Shown: positions 8,735-17,360 of the stretch, one piece after another
How the letters are laid out: the number at the start of each line of letters is the position of its first letter
Position numbering within the stretch: position 1 is the stretch's first letter
Made by a program: the position numbers and the translations under genes
Source of the DNA: Candidatus Chlorohelix allophototropha
GTDB lineage: Bacteria; Chloroflexota; Chloroflexia; Chloroheliales; Chloroheliaceae
Assembly (NCBI RefSeq): GCF_030389965.1
Contig: NZ_CP128399.1
Location: 1,974,934 to 2,038,933, forward strand
Length of the DNA stretch: 64,000 nucleotides
Reading direction: 5' to 3'
The notes under the pieces: generated by a model
Told to the model about the DNA's origin: nothing
The model's input: the letters and a program-made list of their open reading frames with translations, nothing else
The model's database searches: none

Positions 8735-9826
8735 TTATTTTCTACGCACTCGCTCAATACCATTTTCAACCTTTAAGGCTAACCTTATGTAGCGATTGCT
8801 TTCCAACTCCTCCAATTTTTCTTTGAGTGTTAAGGCATAATTTTTGGTTTCTGACAAATCTTGTTCAAGCTTACGCACATATCTAGTTTGAGCATGATAA
8901 ACTTCGTCTAGCTCAGAATAAGCATTCTCTAGAATATCATGATTTTCTTTTAGTTCATTGAAAGATTCCGATAAAGAATTGAAAGATTCCGATAAAGAAT
9001 TGATAGATGCTCTCAACTCGACAATATTATAATCCTGACGTTGTTCCCAATTATTTTTTTCTTGAAAATATTCGGCAAAAAACCTGATCATTTCGACCGT
9101 TGTTGCTGCTACTTTTTCCGGGAAATCTTGAGCAATCGCGGTTCTTGCTCCAAGATAAGCATGCTTCATGCGCTCTTCATTTTTGCTTAAGCTCTCCGGG
9201 AAATCACGATAATAGACCAGTTTGCGGTTTAAAAGATACATTTTGCAACCGAGCGCCGCCAACCGCAACCACATTTCATAATCTTCGCAGCCTTCAACAC
9301 CAACCCGAAAGCCCGGAGTTTGTATCAACCATTCACGCCGTAACAGCGCAGACAGCGGGGAAAACACATTACCAACCCAAAGAGCAGTTAAAAGCTCTTC
9401 CTGCAATGGCATTATATGACGGGTTATAGGTAGCTCTTCCGTAATACCCCGATCAGGATAGACTACATACCAGTCGCAATATACCAATCCAATATCAGGA
9501 CGCGCTTCCATCACTTCCATTTGAAGTGCGGTTTTTTCAGGATGCAACCAATCATCCGCATCTACAAACTGAAAATATTCCCCTTGTGCCAGAGCAATTC
9601 CGGCATTACGCGCTTTAGATACTCCCTGATTTTCCTGATCAATTATTTTCACTCGCGGGTTTTCTGAATACGCCTGCAATACTTCCAGCGTATTATCCAA
9701 TGACCCATCATTTATGACTATTACTTCAATTTCCGGGTAAGTCTGATTAAGTGCGCTATCTATTGTCTGAGCCAAATACTGCGCTTTGTTGTAGCAAGGA
9801 ATGATAACACTGACGAGGGGTTTCAT
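8735..9826 (-). CDS. Family 2 glycosyltransferase with C-terminal coiled coil
   Basis: 363 residues. The GT-A domain has VSVIIPCYNK at the start, VINDGSLD near residue 40 and the donor site FVDADDW near 92-98. From about residue 255 the chain is a heptad-like coiled coil containing a near-perfect tandem repeat of SLSESFN (a 21-base DNA duplication at about 8960-9004), ending with VENGIERVRRK. It presumably acts on NDP-sugars at the membrane. The gene overlaps the methyltransferase by 4 bases upstream and abuts the next GT downstream, so it is within one transcript. The duplicated heptads suggest a recent slippage or expansion of the coiled coil. Confidence 0.9.
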   Translation of the reverse strand: MKPLVSVIIPCYNKAQYLAQTIDSALNQTYPEIEVIVINDGSLDNTLEVLQAYSENPRVKIIDQENQGVSKARNAGIALAQGEYFQFVDADDWLHPEKTALQMEVMEARPDIGLVYCDWYVVYPDRGITEELPITRHIMPLQEELLTALWVGNVFSPLSALLRREWLIQTPGFRVGVEGCEDYEMWLRLAALGCKMYLLNRKLVYYRDFPESLSKNEERMKHAYLGARTAIAQDFPEKVAATTVEMIRFFAEYFQEKNNWEQRQDYNIVELRASINSLSESFNSLSESFNELKENHDILENAYSELDEVYHAQTRYVRKLEQDLSETKNYALTLKEKLEELESNRYIRLALKVENGIERVRRK

Positions 9827-10857
9827 TTTATTATTTTCCTCTTAATACCACTGGCAAGTGAGGTTGCTTTCCCAGCCAAACCATTTAACCCGGAAGCATT
9901 AGCCTGTTCCATATTTTTGATTTGCTCTTCTAGGCTGGTTATATATTGAGTCTTATTTTGCCAATCCAATTCCAGTTGTTCATTGCGTTTTTGTAATTGT
10001 TCCAACTTCGAGAGCATGGTTACTCTTTCAGAATTCAGAGTATCATATTGTCCTTTTAGCCAGTCATGACCTTCTTGCAGAGAGGTGTTTTGCTGTTTCA
10101 ACCAATCTATGCTCTCCACAAATTCTTTTTCGCGGCGAGACATAAAGCTTACTATTTCAGCGATATGGGTGGCATGAAAATTTTCAGCCTTGAGTAAAAG
10201 CTCGTCCCATTCAAGAATACGTGCAGCATCGCCAAGATAATCAATTGCCCAGTTTTGGGGCTTGCCCATCCAACCTTCAGGCTTACGATAGCAAAACCAA
10301 ACCAGATAATCCGGTACATTTTTATAAAAAGACTCTTCTAGCTCAGGCAAGTGAATCAAACCTTGCGCACTAAAAGCGGCTCGCCACCATTCTTTGGGTT
10401 TAAGCGAAATATGCGACTCTATTCCGGCATGGGCAATGGAGATGCTAAGACAGATATATTGGCGTGAAATTCTAATAGTTTCATTTATTAAAAGTGGTAG
10501 TTGTGAGCGCGGCACATGTTCGAAGGCTTCAGAACTAAACACAAGGTCAAATGAATTATCTTCGAAGGGAAGTAGACTATCAGAAAATTGAATAAAACGC
10601 GCTTTTGGAGCTGCTTTTGTGGCTTGATCGAGCGCAAATTGGCTGACATCTACTCCGGTAACATTATAATTCTCATCTTCTGAGAGTAATTTGCATACTT
10701 GCCCTAGACCACAACCAATATCCAATACCGATTCCAAACCGCTGATTGCTCTGATTGTGGTGACTTGACCTCCATATAGAGCCTTGCTTTGATACCAATC
10801 GTTATTAAAAAATTCTTGGTCGTAGTATTCGCTATCAAAATTAGGCTTTACGGTCAT
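9823..10857 (-). CDS. SAM-dependent methyltransferase with C-terminal coiled coil
   Basis: 344 residues. The class I methyltransferase fold is shown by VLDIGCGLGQ (motif I, about 41-50), GVDVSQFALD (motif II) and the FDLVFSSEAFEHVP block of Methyltransf_11 enzymes. After residue 230 a long coiled coil follows, with the WLK-Q repeat common in polysaccharide-biosynthesis methyltransferases, then a basic tail (SGIKRKIIK). It likely O-methylates a glycan or caps chain growth. It is translationally coupled (ATGA) to both the LysR gene upstream and the GT downstream. The shared tail architecture with three neighbouring proteins hints at a common scaffold. Confidence 0.88.
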   Translation of the reverse strand: MTVKPNFDSEYYDQEFFNNDWYQSKALYGGQVTTIRAISGLESVLDIGCGLGQVCKLLSEDENYNVTGVDVSQFALDQATKAAPKARFIQFSDSLLPFEDNSFDLVFSSEAFEHVPRSQLPLLINETIRISRQYICLSISIAHAGIESHISLKPKEWWRAAFSAQGLIHLPELEESFYKNVPDYLVWFCYRKPEGWMGKPQNWAIDYLGDAARILEWDELLLKAENFHATHIAEIVSFMSRREKEFVESIDWLKQQNTSLQEGHDWLKGQYDTLNSERVTMLSKLEQLQKRNEQLELDWQNKTQYITSLEEQIKNMEQANASGLNGLAGKATSLASGIKRKIIK

Positions 10858-11804
10858 TTTTGAATTTTCTCCTCAACCAATTGAGTACGTAGGTATTCCC
10901 AAAGTCTGTCTTGTGCAGGGGAGGGTTGGCGATCCAGATTTGCTGCAAGTTTTACTAGGGTTAATTCACGACACAAGGCAGCGCCTGCTGCCTGTTCCTG
11001 CACTGAGAGTTCAATTCTCGCAATAGCTAACGAACCACCTACTGCAAAACGAGTAACTACCGATTCGCTAATTAACCCAACCCCTAGCCCATTTTCAACT
11101 GCCAGCGCAACCCCTTCACCGCTATCCATTTCAGCTACAACCTGTAAGTCACTATAAGTCATACCGGCAGAGCGCAGCGCTAATTCACCCATTCGGCGTG
11201 TCTCCGAACCGGTAGAGCGTAAGATGAAAGGAACACCTTTTAAATCAGTTATTTTAATTTGCTTACCTTCCCACTTATGCCCAATGGGAACTGCCAACAC
11301 AACCTGATCTTTAGTTAGCATCAGAGAATCAAGACCACGTTGACGTGTCACACCGGTAATAATACCAAAGTTAATTTCTCTTTCCAGCACCATATTCTGG
11401 ATGGTTTCTTCGTTCATTTCGTGGAAAGAAAACTGTACTTTATCATAGCGTTCGCGGAAAGATGTAAGTAATTTAAGAAAGGAATAAAGTGCCGCAGCAC
11501 TATTACGCCCATAACTAATATTAAGCCGACCTCGCAAATCGCCCAATCCAGCGCTAAAGTGTTCTTCTACCAAATAAGCTTGGGATAATAATTTGCGAGC
11601 GGGTTCTAGCAGGCTTCTACCCGCTTCGGTCAGTTCGATTCGTTGCCCGATTCGGGAAAATAGCTTCACACCATAGCGTTCTTCGAGGGTACGCACTTGC
11701 ATACTGACTGCGGGTTGAGTCAGATGTAATTCTTCGGCAGCAGCAGAAAAGCTTCCCTGCTCCACCACCGATAGAAATATTTGCAATTGGTACATACTTA
11801 TCAT
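10854..11804 (-). CDS. LysR-family transcriptional regulator
   Basis: 316 residues. The N-terminal winged helix (residues about 4-63) contains the classic SFSAAAEELHLTQPAVSMQ recognition helix, followed by the linker helix and a periplasmic-binding-like effector domain. LysR proteins sense a small molecule and usually control a divergent or adjacent promoter. Here the gene is not divergent: it lies inside a minus-strand run, with its start adjacent to the MazG-like gene and its stop overlapping the methyltransferase ATG by 4 bases. It may therefore autoregulate the polysaccharide block. The effector domain somewhat resembles CysB/CbbR-type regulators, and the inducer is unknown. M4 (11795) is an alternative start. 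Confidence 0.9.
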   Translation of the reverse strand: MISMYQLQIFLSVVEQGSFSAAAEELHLTQPAVSMQVRTLEERYGVKLFSRIGQRIELTEAGRSLLEPARKLLSQAYLVEEHFSAGLGDLRGRLNISYGRNSAAALYSFLKLLTSFRERYDKVQFSFHEMNEETIQNMVLEREINFGIITGVTRQRGLDSLMLTKDQVVLAVPIGHKWEGKQIKITDLKGVPFILRSTGSETRRMGELALRSAGMTYSDLQVVAEMDSGEGVALAVENGLGVGLISESVVTRFAVGGSLAIARIELSVQEQAAGAALCRELTLVKLAANLDRQPSPAQDRLWEYLRTQLVEEKIQK

Positions 11805-12179
11805 TTAAAAACCCATTCCCTCAAACTGGTCAAGAGGAAATTTAGCATGATTGCGTGCGAGTTTGTGGATGAATGCTTCTGACAACTCCAACCCATAAGC
11901 ATCGGCTAACTTTAGCATGTGAAAATATACGTCCGCCAGTTCGTCCGCCAATTCTTCGAGAGTGGAGACTGCCGCACCACGCATTTCTTGCACTTCAGCG
12001 CGGCGACTTTCTAGATGGGTAATACTGCGGGCTACTTCTCCTAATTCTTCCATCGCGTGAATTACAGTGTAATAGCGCCCCTCGGTGTCGCGCGGCGACC
12101 AACCCCGTTCTTCAAGGAATTTACGCACTTCACGTTGACACTGCGCCACTGTCAGGTTTTCAGGCTCAAGTTCTTCCAT
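11805..12179 (-). CDS. MazG-like nucleotide pyrophosphohydrolase
   Basis: 124 residues, the size of single-domain all-alpha NTP pyrophosphatases. The two metal-binding motifs are visible: EELGEVARS (about 44-52) and EELADELADVYFHM (about 75-88), giving the E-x2-E and E-x3-D pattern that binds Mg. It probably hydrolyses non-canonical or excess NTPs to NMP plus PPi. It is 5 bases downstream of tatD, and its stop abuts the start of the LysR gene. It may be a house-cleaning enzyme that merely shares the transcript. The substrate cannot be predicted. Confidence 0.85.
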   Translation of the reverse strand: MEELEPENLTVAQCQREVRKFLEERGWSPRDTEGRYYTVIHAMEELGEVARSITHLESRRAEVQEMRGAAVSTLEELADELADVYFHMLKLADAYGLELSEAFIHKLARNHAKFPLDQFEGMGF

Positions 12180-12184
12180 GTAAT

Positions 12185-12994
12185 TTATTGTATCCCAAAT
12201 AGCTCTTTTACATTTCCCCCGGTGATCTGAACCACCTCATCATAACTGATTGCCTTTATTTCGGCAATTTTTTCAGCTACAAATCTTACATAAGCGGGTT
12301 CGTTCCTTCTTCCCCGAAAGGGATGAGGAGTCAGGAAAGGACAATCGGTTTCTACCAGTAACCTGTTCATAGGTACAATGCTGGCAACCTGATGACGTTC
12401 ATGTGCATTTTTATAGGTGACAGGTCCTGCCAGAGAAATATATACGTTTTCGCCTAATTTAAGACAGTCCATTGCCTCTTGGGGTGTACCTGTAAAACAA
12501 TGCATCATAATTGGCAATTGGCTAGCATAGCGGCGAAGAAGGGCAATGGTATCAGCCATCGCATCTCGGCAATGGATTACAAGCGGTAGCTTTACCCGCC
12601 GCGCCAACTCGATTTGCTTCAAAAAATATTCTTCTTGTAGTTCGGGAGTGGTATCTTTGTGATAATAATCCAGTCCTGTTTCGCCAATCGCTACGATTAT
12701 ATTAGGGTTGTCAATAGCCAGCTTTTCTAAATAAAGCAAGGCTTCATCAGGGTTTTGCTCTCGATTAATATCGTTAGGATGTAAACCTAACGCCAAATAA
12801 ATATAGCCTTGATTCTGTCGCGCTAGTTCGAGCGAATTTTGCCAGCGCGAAGATTCAATCCCTACATTTATGATTCGCTCAATCCCATTTGCCTTAGCGC
12901 GTTCTATGGTTTGATCACGGTCATGATCATAATGTTCGAGATCAAGATGTGCATGCGCATCAATTAGCACTGTCTGATTTTTTCCTTGAAACAC
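12185..12994 (-). CDS. tatD: TatD-family metal-dependent hydrolase
   Basis: 269 residues, typical for TatD (PF01026). All metal ligands are in view: HAHLD near residue 13, E in AIGETGLDYY, H in VIHCRDA, H in MMHCFTG, and D in LVETDCPFLTPHP. The family comprises 3'-5' DNA exonucleases/deoxyribonucleases (often annotated YcfH/YabD) with a TIM-barrel fold acting in the cytosol. Its location just downstream of the DnaD/DnaI/DnaB replication genes agrees with a DNA-repair role. A hairpin lies in the 47-base gap before it. Confidence 0.95.
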   Translation of the reverse strand: MFQGKNQTVLIDAHAHLDLEHYDHDRDQTIERAKANGIERIINVGIESSRWQNSLELARQNQGYIYLALGLHPNDINREQNPDEALLYLEKLAIDNPNIIVAIGETGLDYYHKDTTPELQEEYFLKQIELARRVKLPLVIHCRDAMADTIALLRRYASQLPIMMHCFTGTPQEAMDCLKLGENVYISLAGPVTYKNAHERHQVASIVPMNRLLVETDCPFLTPHPFRGRRNEPAYVRFVAEKIAEIKAISYDEVVQITGGNVKELFGIQ

Positions 12995-12997
12995 TAA

Positions 12998-13024
12998 TTC
13001 CCCCTACCTGTTCGGAAGGGGGAA
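12998..13024 (-). other. Inverted repeat between the helicase-loader gene and tatD
   Basis: TTCCCCC at 12998-13004 pairs with GGGGGAA at 13018-13024. No clean T run follows on either strand, so it could be a weak attenuator or an mRNA-processing or stability hairpin rather than a full terminator. Confidence 0.45.
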
Positions 13025-13041
13025 ACTAAATTCTTTAGTTA

Positions 13042-14184
13042 TTAGCGGTGGTCGCGGCGTGTAGGTGGCGTGTTATTTCCAACACGAGTATTGTTTTGCG
13101 GCTTATTCCCCCTAGACTCAACGCCCTGATTTGTTCTTGTCCAATCACGGTGTTCAGGAGGCAACTGTCTATAGTCATCTGCTTGGTTAAACAAAACCAA
13201 ACGACATAGAGCCGCATCGCCTATACGTGAACGAATCCGACCATCCAACATATCCATATCCACATTAGTGGTGAATACTGTTGGTAGCTTCAGATTATAG
13301 CGGTGATTGATAAGTTGGTAAAGCTTTTCACGCGCCCAAGGGCTGGCATTTTCTGTACCTAAATCGTCCAAAATTAACAAAGGCACATTTTTGATTTCTT
13401 CAAAGCGATCATCATAGCTACCGCCGGTAGAATTGGGGTCAAAAGAGGCACGGAGATAATCGAGCAAATCAGGGACAGCCGTGAAATATACCTTCATTTT
13501 GAGGTTGCGTAGCGCATAATTGGCAATTGCAGCGGCAAGGTGGGTTTTCCCGGTGCCAAAGTTGCCAAAGAAAAGCAACCATCCGTTGGGGTCACGGGCA
13601 TATTGCACAGAGATTTCGAAATTTTCGCGCACGCCCCTAAGGCGATTAAAATTTTCAAAGGTCATATTGCGGAAAGCATCGAGGTTACTGAGCTTCTTCA
13701 GCCTCTCAAATTCGCCCGCAAGTTGTTCGTCTATTTTACAACCGCAAGGAATAATCCTCCCAAAGTTGGGGTCACCAACCTGCGCATCCATTCGTAACCA
13801 GCCAGTTCCTCTGCAAACCGGACAAGAACCCGGCTCTGGCGGAAGCTCAGGGTAGATTTCCTGTTGAGGTGTAACTACGCGCCAACCTTGTGGAATCCGC
13901 CTTTGGGGAAAATCATTGTTTGTCTTTGGAGTCTGGTCTGGTTCGGCGTTGGGCGTTGAGATAGGCGTATTTGCCGGTGGTATATTTGGAGTAGTCGATT
14001 GCTGCATCGCCCGGCGCATGTCTAGACCCAGATCTTCCAGACCGATTCGGCGTGGCATGTCTTCGCGATCCCGACGTGGCTTCTGACTCTTGGGGCTGCG
14101 TTCCAGGCGTTCCTGTTCCGCTGCCTGCCAGATCAGATCTTCCATTTCTTCCGCGGGCTGCTTGTCCTTCTCGTTCATATCCAT
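13042..14184 (-). CDS. DnaI/DnaC-type helicase-loader AAA+ ATPase
   Basis: 380 residues. A low-complexity N-terminal 110 residues is followed by a zinc-finger-like module (CPVCRGTGW ... CGCK, about 121-152). The AAA+ core has Walker A GNFGTGKTH (about 206-214), Walker B LLILDDLG (about 267-274), a sensor TTN and an R-x-R-S-R-I arginine element. These proteins load the hexameric DnaB helicase onto ssDNA; dnaB lies two genes upstream. The N-terminal region is encoded in another frame over the last 272 bases of the DnaD-like gene. The start at 14184 has GGAAGGG upstream, but a later start near residue 44 cannot be excluded. A phage-derived loader is possible. Confidence 0.9.
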   Translation of the reverse strand: MDMNEKDKQPAEEMEDLIWQAAEQERLERSPKSQKPRRDREDMPRRIGLEDLGLDMRRAMQQSTTPNIPPANTPISTPNAEPDQTPKTNNDFPQRRIPQGWRVVTPQQEIYPELPPEPGSCPVCRGTGWLRMDAQVGDPNFGRIIPCGCKIDEQLAGEFERLKKLSNLDAFRNMTFENFNRLRGVRENFEISVQYARDPNGWLLFFGNFGTGKTHLAAAIANYALRNLKMKVYFTAVPDLLDYLRASFDPNSTGGSYDDRFEEIKNVPLLILDDLGTENASPWAREKLYQLINHRYNLKLPTVFTTNVDMDMLDGRIRSRIGDAALCRLVLFNQADDYRQLPPEHRDWTRTNQGVESRGNKPQNNTRVGNNTPPTRRDHR

Positions 14185-14977
14185 AATTCTCGCGCCCTTC
14201 CGTAGCCCAATTTTCCAATATTCTAGAGATATAAGCCCAGTTTCGCCGATTATATGTTACTGCTTGTTGGAAAGCATCTTCCAACCATTCTATCGGGTAA
14301 AGCTTTGTAGCTTCTCCAAGTCGCTCACTCAACATAGGGGTTAATACCCCAATATTTTGCTCGTAAAGAGTATATACGTCAGGTCGGGCAGATTGCAAAC
14401 GCACTTCCTGCCAGCGATTGATTGCATTCCGTGCGCCTTCCACAGAGTCATATGAAGCATTTGAGGCAGTATTCCATTCAGGAAAATCAATCCCGCTCAC
14501 CAAATTGGTGTTTTCCAGCGCAACTTTGCCGCTTTCGAGGTCTGCTATAAAAGTACGGTTACCGGAGGTATTTAATAGAAACCATGTCACAGCGCTAGGC
14601 TCGGTCAAAGGCTCGAAATCATTCCCTTCGGCAAAATCGTTGGGGGCAGGCGCAACCATCAAACGCAAGAGCGAACCACGAGTAACTGCCAATTCTAGAC
14701 CTTCGCGTAATAGCTCAACAGTGGGACGAGGGTCTCCCGGACGCTTCAGCCCTTCCAAAAGCTCTTCATTGCGCGCCAATTCCCAGTAGCCAACCCATTT
14801 GGGTTCGCCCCGTTTTTGACCTGCTAAGTAGAGAATATAAAGCACAACTTTTAGTTCGCTAAGATTATTGATGCTAGGCAGCAAGCGGGTAAAAAAACTG
14901 GCAGGAACTCCGGTCAGGCGTAAATCCCCTGACTTCCCACTATCAAAACCATTAAAAAGATTAGATGGCAAAGCCAT
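13913..14977 (-). CDS. DnaD-like replication-initiation protein
   Basis: 354 residues. The N-terminal 110 residues have a winged-helix look (SINNLSELKVVLYILYL, then WVGYWELA). Residues about 210-275 match the DnaB_2/DnaD C-terminal pattern, with helix YEQNIGVLTPML and the terminal YISRILENWATEG (family YI-x2-IL-x2-W). The last 80 residues are Gly/Ser/Arg-rich and disordered, and overlap the next gene. DnaD-type proteins remodel DNA and recruit the DnaB loader during initiation and restart. The gene is 17 bases after dnaB and directly before the loader, so the three form a primosome operon. The assignment rests on motif pattern and context. Confidence 0.78.
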   Translation of the reverse strand: MALPSNLFNGFDSGKSGDLRLTGVPASFFTRLLPSINNLSELKVVLYILYLAGQKRGEPKWVGYWELARNEELLEGLKRPGDPRPTVELLREGLELAVTRGSLLRLMVAPAPNDFAEGNDFEPLTEPSAVTWFLLNTSGNRTFIADLESGKVALENTNLVSGIDFPEWNTASNASYDSVEGARNAINRWQEVRLQSARPDVYTLYEQNIGVLTPMLSERLGEATKLYPIEWLEDAFQQAVTYNRRNWAYISRILENWATEGRENYGYEREGQAARGRNGRSDLAGSGTGTPGTQPQESEATSGSRRHATPNRSGRSGSRHAPGDAAIDYSKYTTGKYAYLNAQRRTRPDSKDKQ

Positions 14978-14994
14978 TAAACACCTACTTTGCC

Positions 14995-16431
14995 CTATTG
15001 GCGCATGGTTTCAAGGTCAGTAAAGCGCGTGGTCTTATTATGGAAGAAGAGTTGGACTGTTCCAACCGGGCCGTTGCGATGTTTGGCAACATGGACTTCA
15101 GCAATATTCTTTTTCTCAGTTTCCGGGTTGTATAGTTCATCGCGATAGATAAACATTACAATATCTGCGTCCTGCTCAATCGAGCCTGACTCACGCAAGT
15201 CGCTTAGCTGTGGTACATGGCTGGTGCGGCTTTCCACTGCGCGGCTCAACTGGCTCAAGCATATAACCGGAATATTGAGTTCGCGGGCAAGCGCTTTAAG
15301 ATTGCGGGAAATTTCCGAGACTTCTTGCACCCGGTTCTCATTGCGAGAGCCGATCATCAATTGGAGGTAGTCAATTACCAAACACTCGATACCGTATTCT
15401 GCATGAAGGCGGCGCGCTTTGCTACGCAATTCCATAATGGTTATGCCCGCCGAGTCATCTATGTAGATAGGCGCAGTGGCAAGCCGTCCAAATGAGCGGG
15501 TTAATCTATCCCATTCGCTTTCATCGACATATCCGGTGCGTAAACGTTGCGAGTCAACGCCCGTTTCCATTGCCAGCATACGCTGTACTAACTGCTCTCG
15601 CGACATTTCAAGGCTGAAAACGCCAACCGGACGATTATTTTTCATCGCCATGTTATAGGCAAAACCTAACGCAAGGCTAGTTTTACCGACAGCAGGGCGG
15701 GCAGCAAGGATAATGAGGTCAGAGTTCTGGAAACCTCCGGTCAAGCGGTCGAGGTCGGCATAGCCGCTCGGCACTCCGATGATTTCACCCCGATGCTCAT
15801 GGAGATACGCCAAGCGGTCAAAATATTCTTCTAGAATCGAGCCGACTTTTACAGCGTCACGTTTAACCCCGTCTTGTACTACACCAAATACGAGTTCTTG
15901 CGCCTTATCCAGCATTTCCTGCGTTTCGATACGATCATCGAAACCGAGGGCAGTTACCTGCGCTCCGGCAGCAATCAAGCGGCGCATAATAGCGAAGCGA
16001 AGCACAATTCGTGAGTAATATTCGACATGCACCGGAGTAGCGGTGGCGCGAATCAGGTTTATCAGGTAACTCGACTTAACCTGACCGTCCCCTTCACCAA
16101 GCCTTCCACTCCGCCGCAATTCATCACGTAACGTAATAATGTCGCCGGGAGCGCGCTGTTGGTAAAGACTCATGATAGCCTCATAGATAGAGGCGCGTTC
16201 TTCTCCAAAGAAATCGGTAGGCTTAAGGATGGGGGCAACTTTTATGACTGCATCTCTATCAATCAGCAGCGAGCCAATTACTGCCTCTTCCGCTTCAGGG
16301 CTATGGGGAATTTGCTTCTCAACAGGGGCAGAAGCTTGGATATTTGTATTGAAGCGGCCTCTAGGGTTTTGCCCTCTCAGGCTATCGCGGTTATATTCAG
16401 GGTTGGGGGAGTAAACTTGCTCAACGGTCAT
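14995..16431 (-). CDS. dnaB: Replicative DNA helicase DnaB
   Basis: 478 residues without an intein. The N-terminal helical domain (about 40-145, IPHSPEAEEAVIGSLL) is followed by the RecA-like C-terminal motor: Walker A AARPAVGKTSLALG (about 243-256), Walker B LVIDYLQLM, and SQLSRAVESR plus DLRESGSIEQDAD near the end. This hexameric 5'-3' helicase unwinds the fork. Downstream genes encode the DnaD-like protein and the loader, so a complete helicase-loading set is co-transcribed. rplI lies upstream on the same strand but is separated by a terminator, as rplI and dnaB are in many bacteria. Confidence 0.97.
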   Translation of the reverse strand: MTVEQVYSPNPEYNRDSLRGQNPRGRFNTNIQASAPVEKQIPHSPEAEEAVIGSLLIDRDAVIKVAPILKPTDFFGEERASIYEAIMSLYQQRAPGDIITLRDELRRSGRLGEGDGQVKSSYLINLIRATATPVHVEYYSRIVLRFAIMRRLIAAGAQVTALGFDDRIETQEMLDKAQELVFGVVQDGVKRDAVKVGSILEEYFDRLAYLHEHRGEIIGVPSGYADLDRLTGGFQNSDLIILAARPAVGKTSLALGFAYNMAMKNNRPVGVFSLEMSREQLVQRMLAMETGVDSQRLRTGYVDESEWDRLTRSFGRLATAPIYIDDSAGITIMELRSKARRLHAEYGIECLVIDYLQLMIGSRNENRVQEVSEISRNLKALARELNIPVICLSQLSRAVESRTSHVPQLSDLRESGSIEQDADIVMFIYRDELYNPETEKKNIAEVHVAKHRNGPVGTVQLFFHNKTTRFTDLETMRQ

Positions 16432-16573
16432 AGCCAGACCACCCTTTTAAACTTGATAGCCCGACTACAATATAAAAGCTGAAGCGTGCGCAAATAAACC
16501 TTTTCGGTAAAGCACAGACAACAGCCTTTGCTTACAACCGTCCAGAAGCGCCACAGAGTCTGTTTATATACGC

Positions 16574-16600
16574 AAAAAGGGTGTCTTCTTTCAGACACCC
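16574..16600 (-). terminator. Rho-independent terminator downstream of rplI
   Basis: On the minus strand GGGTGTC, an 8-base loop and GACACCC are followed directly by TTTTT. It lies between rplI and dnaB, so dnaB should have its own promoter within 16432-16573. I see no strong -35/-10 pair there. Confidence 0.88.
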
Positions 16601-16744
16601 GACACGTAAATATACATAACTCCGCGCTTTGCAACGCGCTACAAATGAGCGCCATTAATGAAATGGCTAGACTCACTTTGAGGATTATTACCTTGCGTCG
16701 GGGACAAGGCGTAACCCATAAATTATTATGTTTTTAGAATGGCT

Positions 16745-16764
16745 GGCAAGGCTTGCACCTTGCC
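16745..16764 (-). other. Inverted repeat just 3' of rplI
   Basis: GGCAAGG (16745-16751) pairs perfectly with CCTTGCC (16758-16764) around a 6-base loop. No T run follows. It is probably a 3'-end stem protecting or processing the rplI message ahead of the true terminator at 16574. Confidence 0.5.
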
Positions 16765-16798
16765 GATTACATAAATTCTAACTCTCGGTTGAAACGGG

Positions 16799-17266
16799 TT
16801 ATTCGGCAGTCTGTTCTTCTGCCTCGCCCACCACTTTTACCGTTACCTTAGGTGCGAGTTTGCCTACTAATTTGATAGCAACCTCATAAGAACCGGTAGT
16901 GTGAATGTTTTCGGTGAGTTCAACCTTGCGGCGATCAATTTCATGACCGATTTTTGCACTCAAAACTTCAGCAATTTGAGCAGCAGTTACCGAGCCATAA
17001 AGGCGACCCTCTCGCCCAACCTTGGCAGTGATGGTGAGAGTTTGCTTAGCAATAAGTTCTGCCAGCGACTTGTTTTCTTCTTCAAGCTGAGTTATACGGC
17101 GTTCTTCCGCAGCTCTTTTGCGTTCAACTACCTTTACTGCGCCTACAGTAGCAGGTCTTGCCAATCCGCGAGGCAACAAAAAGTTGCGCGCGTAACCGTT
17201 TGCTACTTCTTTAATCTCACCGGTGTTTCCCAGGTGAGCAATCTCCTGGGTCAAAATGACCTTCAT
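16799..17266 (-). CDS. rplI: 50S ribosomal protein L9
   Basis: 155 residues. The N-terminal RNA-binding domain has the conserved MKVILTQEIAHLGNTGEI start and the NGYARNFLLPRGLA signature of L9. A long central helix (about 50-75) links it to the C-terminal domain with GRLYGSVTAAQIAE. It binds 23S rRNA at the base of the L1 stalk. A near-consensus promoter lies at 17332-17360 and a terminator at 16574, so it is essentially a single-gene transcript. A short extended Glu-rich tail (GEAEEQTAE) is unremarkable. No rpsF/ssb/rpsR genes accompany it, unlike in many other bacteria. Confidence 0.97.
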   Translation of the reverse strand: MKVILTQEIAHLGNTGEIKEVANGYARNFLLPRGLARPATVGAVKVVERKRAAEERRITQLEEENKSLAELIAKQTLTITAKVGREGRLYGSVTAAQIAEVLSAKIGHEIDRRKVELTENIHTTGSYEVAIKLVGKLAPKVTVKVVGEAEEQTAE

Positions 17267-17331
17267 TGTATCTAGATTTCTCCGCGTTTCTTTGAATTAC
17301 GAATATAAGTTCCAATATCGGTTTACACTTT

Positions 17332-17360
17332 ATTATACCATTGACCTACAGACATGGCAA
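17332..17360 (-). promoter_or_regulatory. Sigma70-type promoter of rplI
   Basis: On the minus strand -35 TTGCCA (17355-17360) is separated by 17 bases from a perfect -10 TATAAT (17332-17337). It predicts transcription start near 17325 and a leader of about 60 bases before the ATG at 17266. Confidence 0.75.

Noticed and set aside
8733-8769. Longer start for the rhamnosyltransferase-like gene
   Set aside because: It would overlap the upstream glycosyltransferase by 35 bases; ATG 8733 follows that stop immediately and begins the conserved domain.
13520-13855. 111-codon and 85-codon plus-strand frames over the helicase-loader gene
   Set aside because: They lie antisense to the Walker A and zinc-finger regions, which are clearly coding on the minus strand.
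16528-16737. 69-codon plus-strand frame between rplI and dnaB
   Set aside because: It runs through the rplI terminator and a second hairpin, has no ribosome site, and shows no protein-like pattern.
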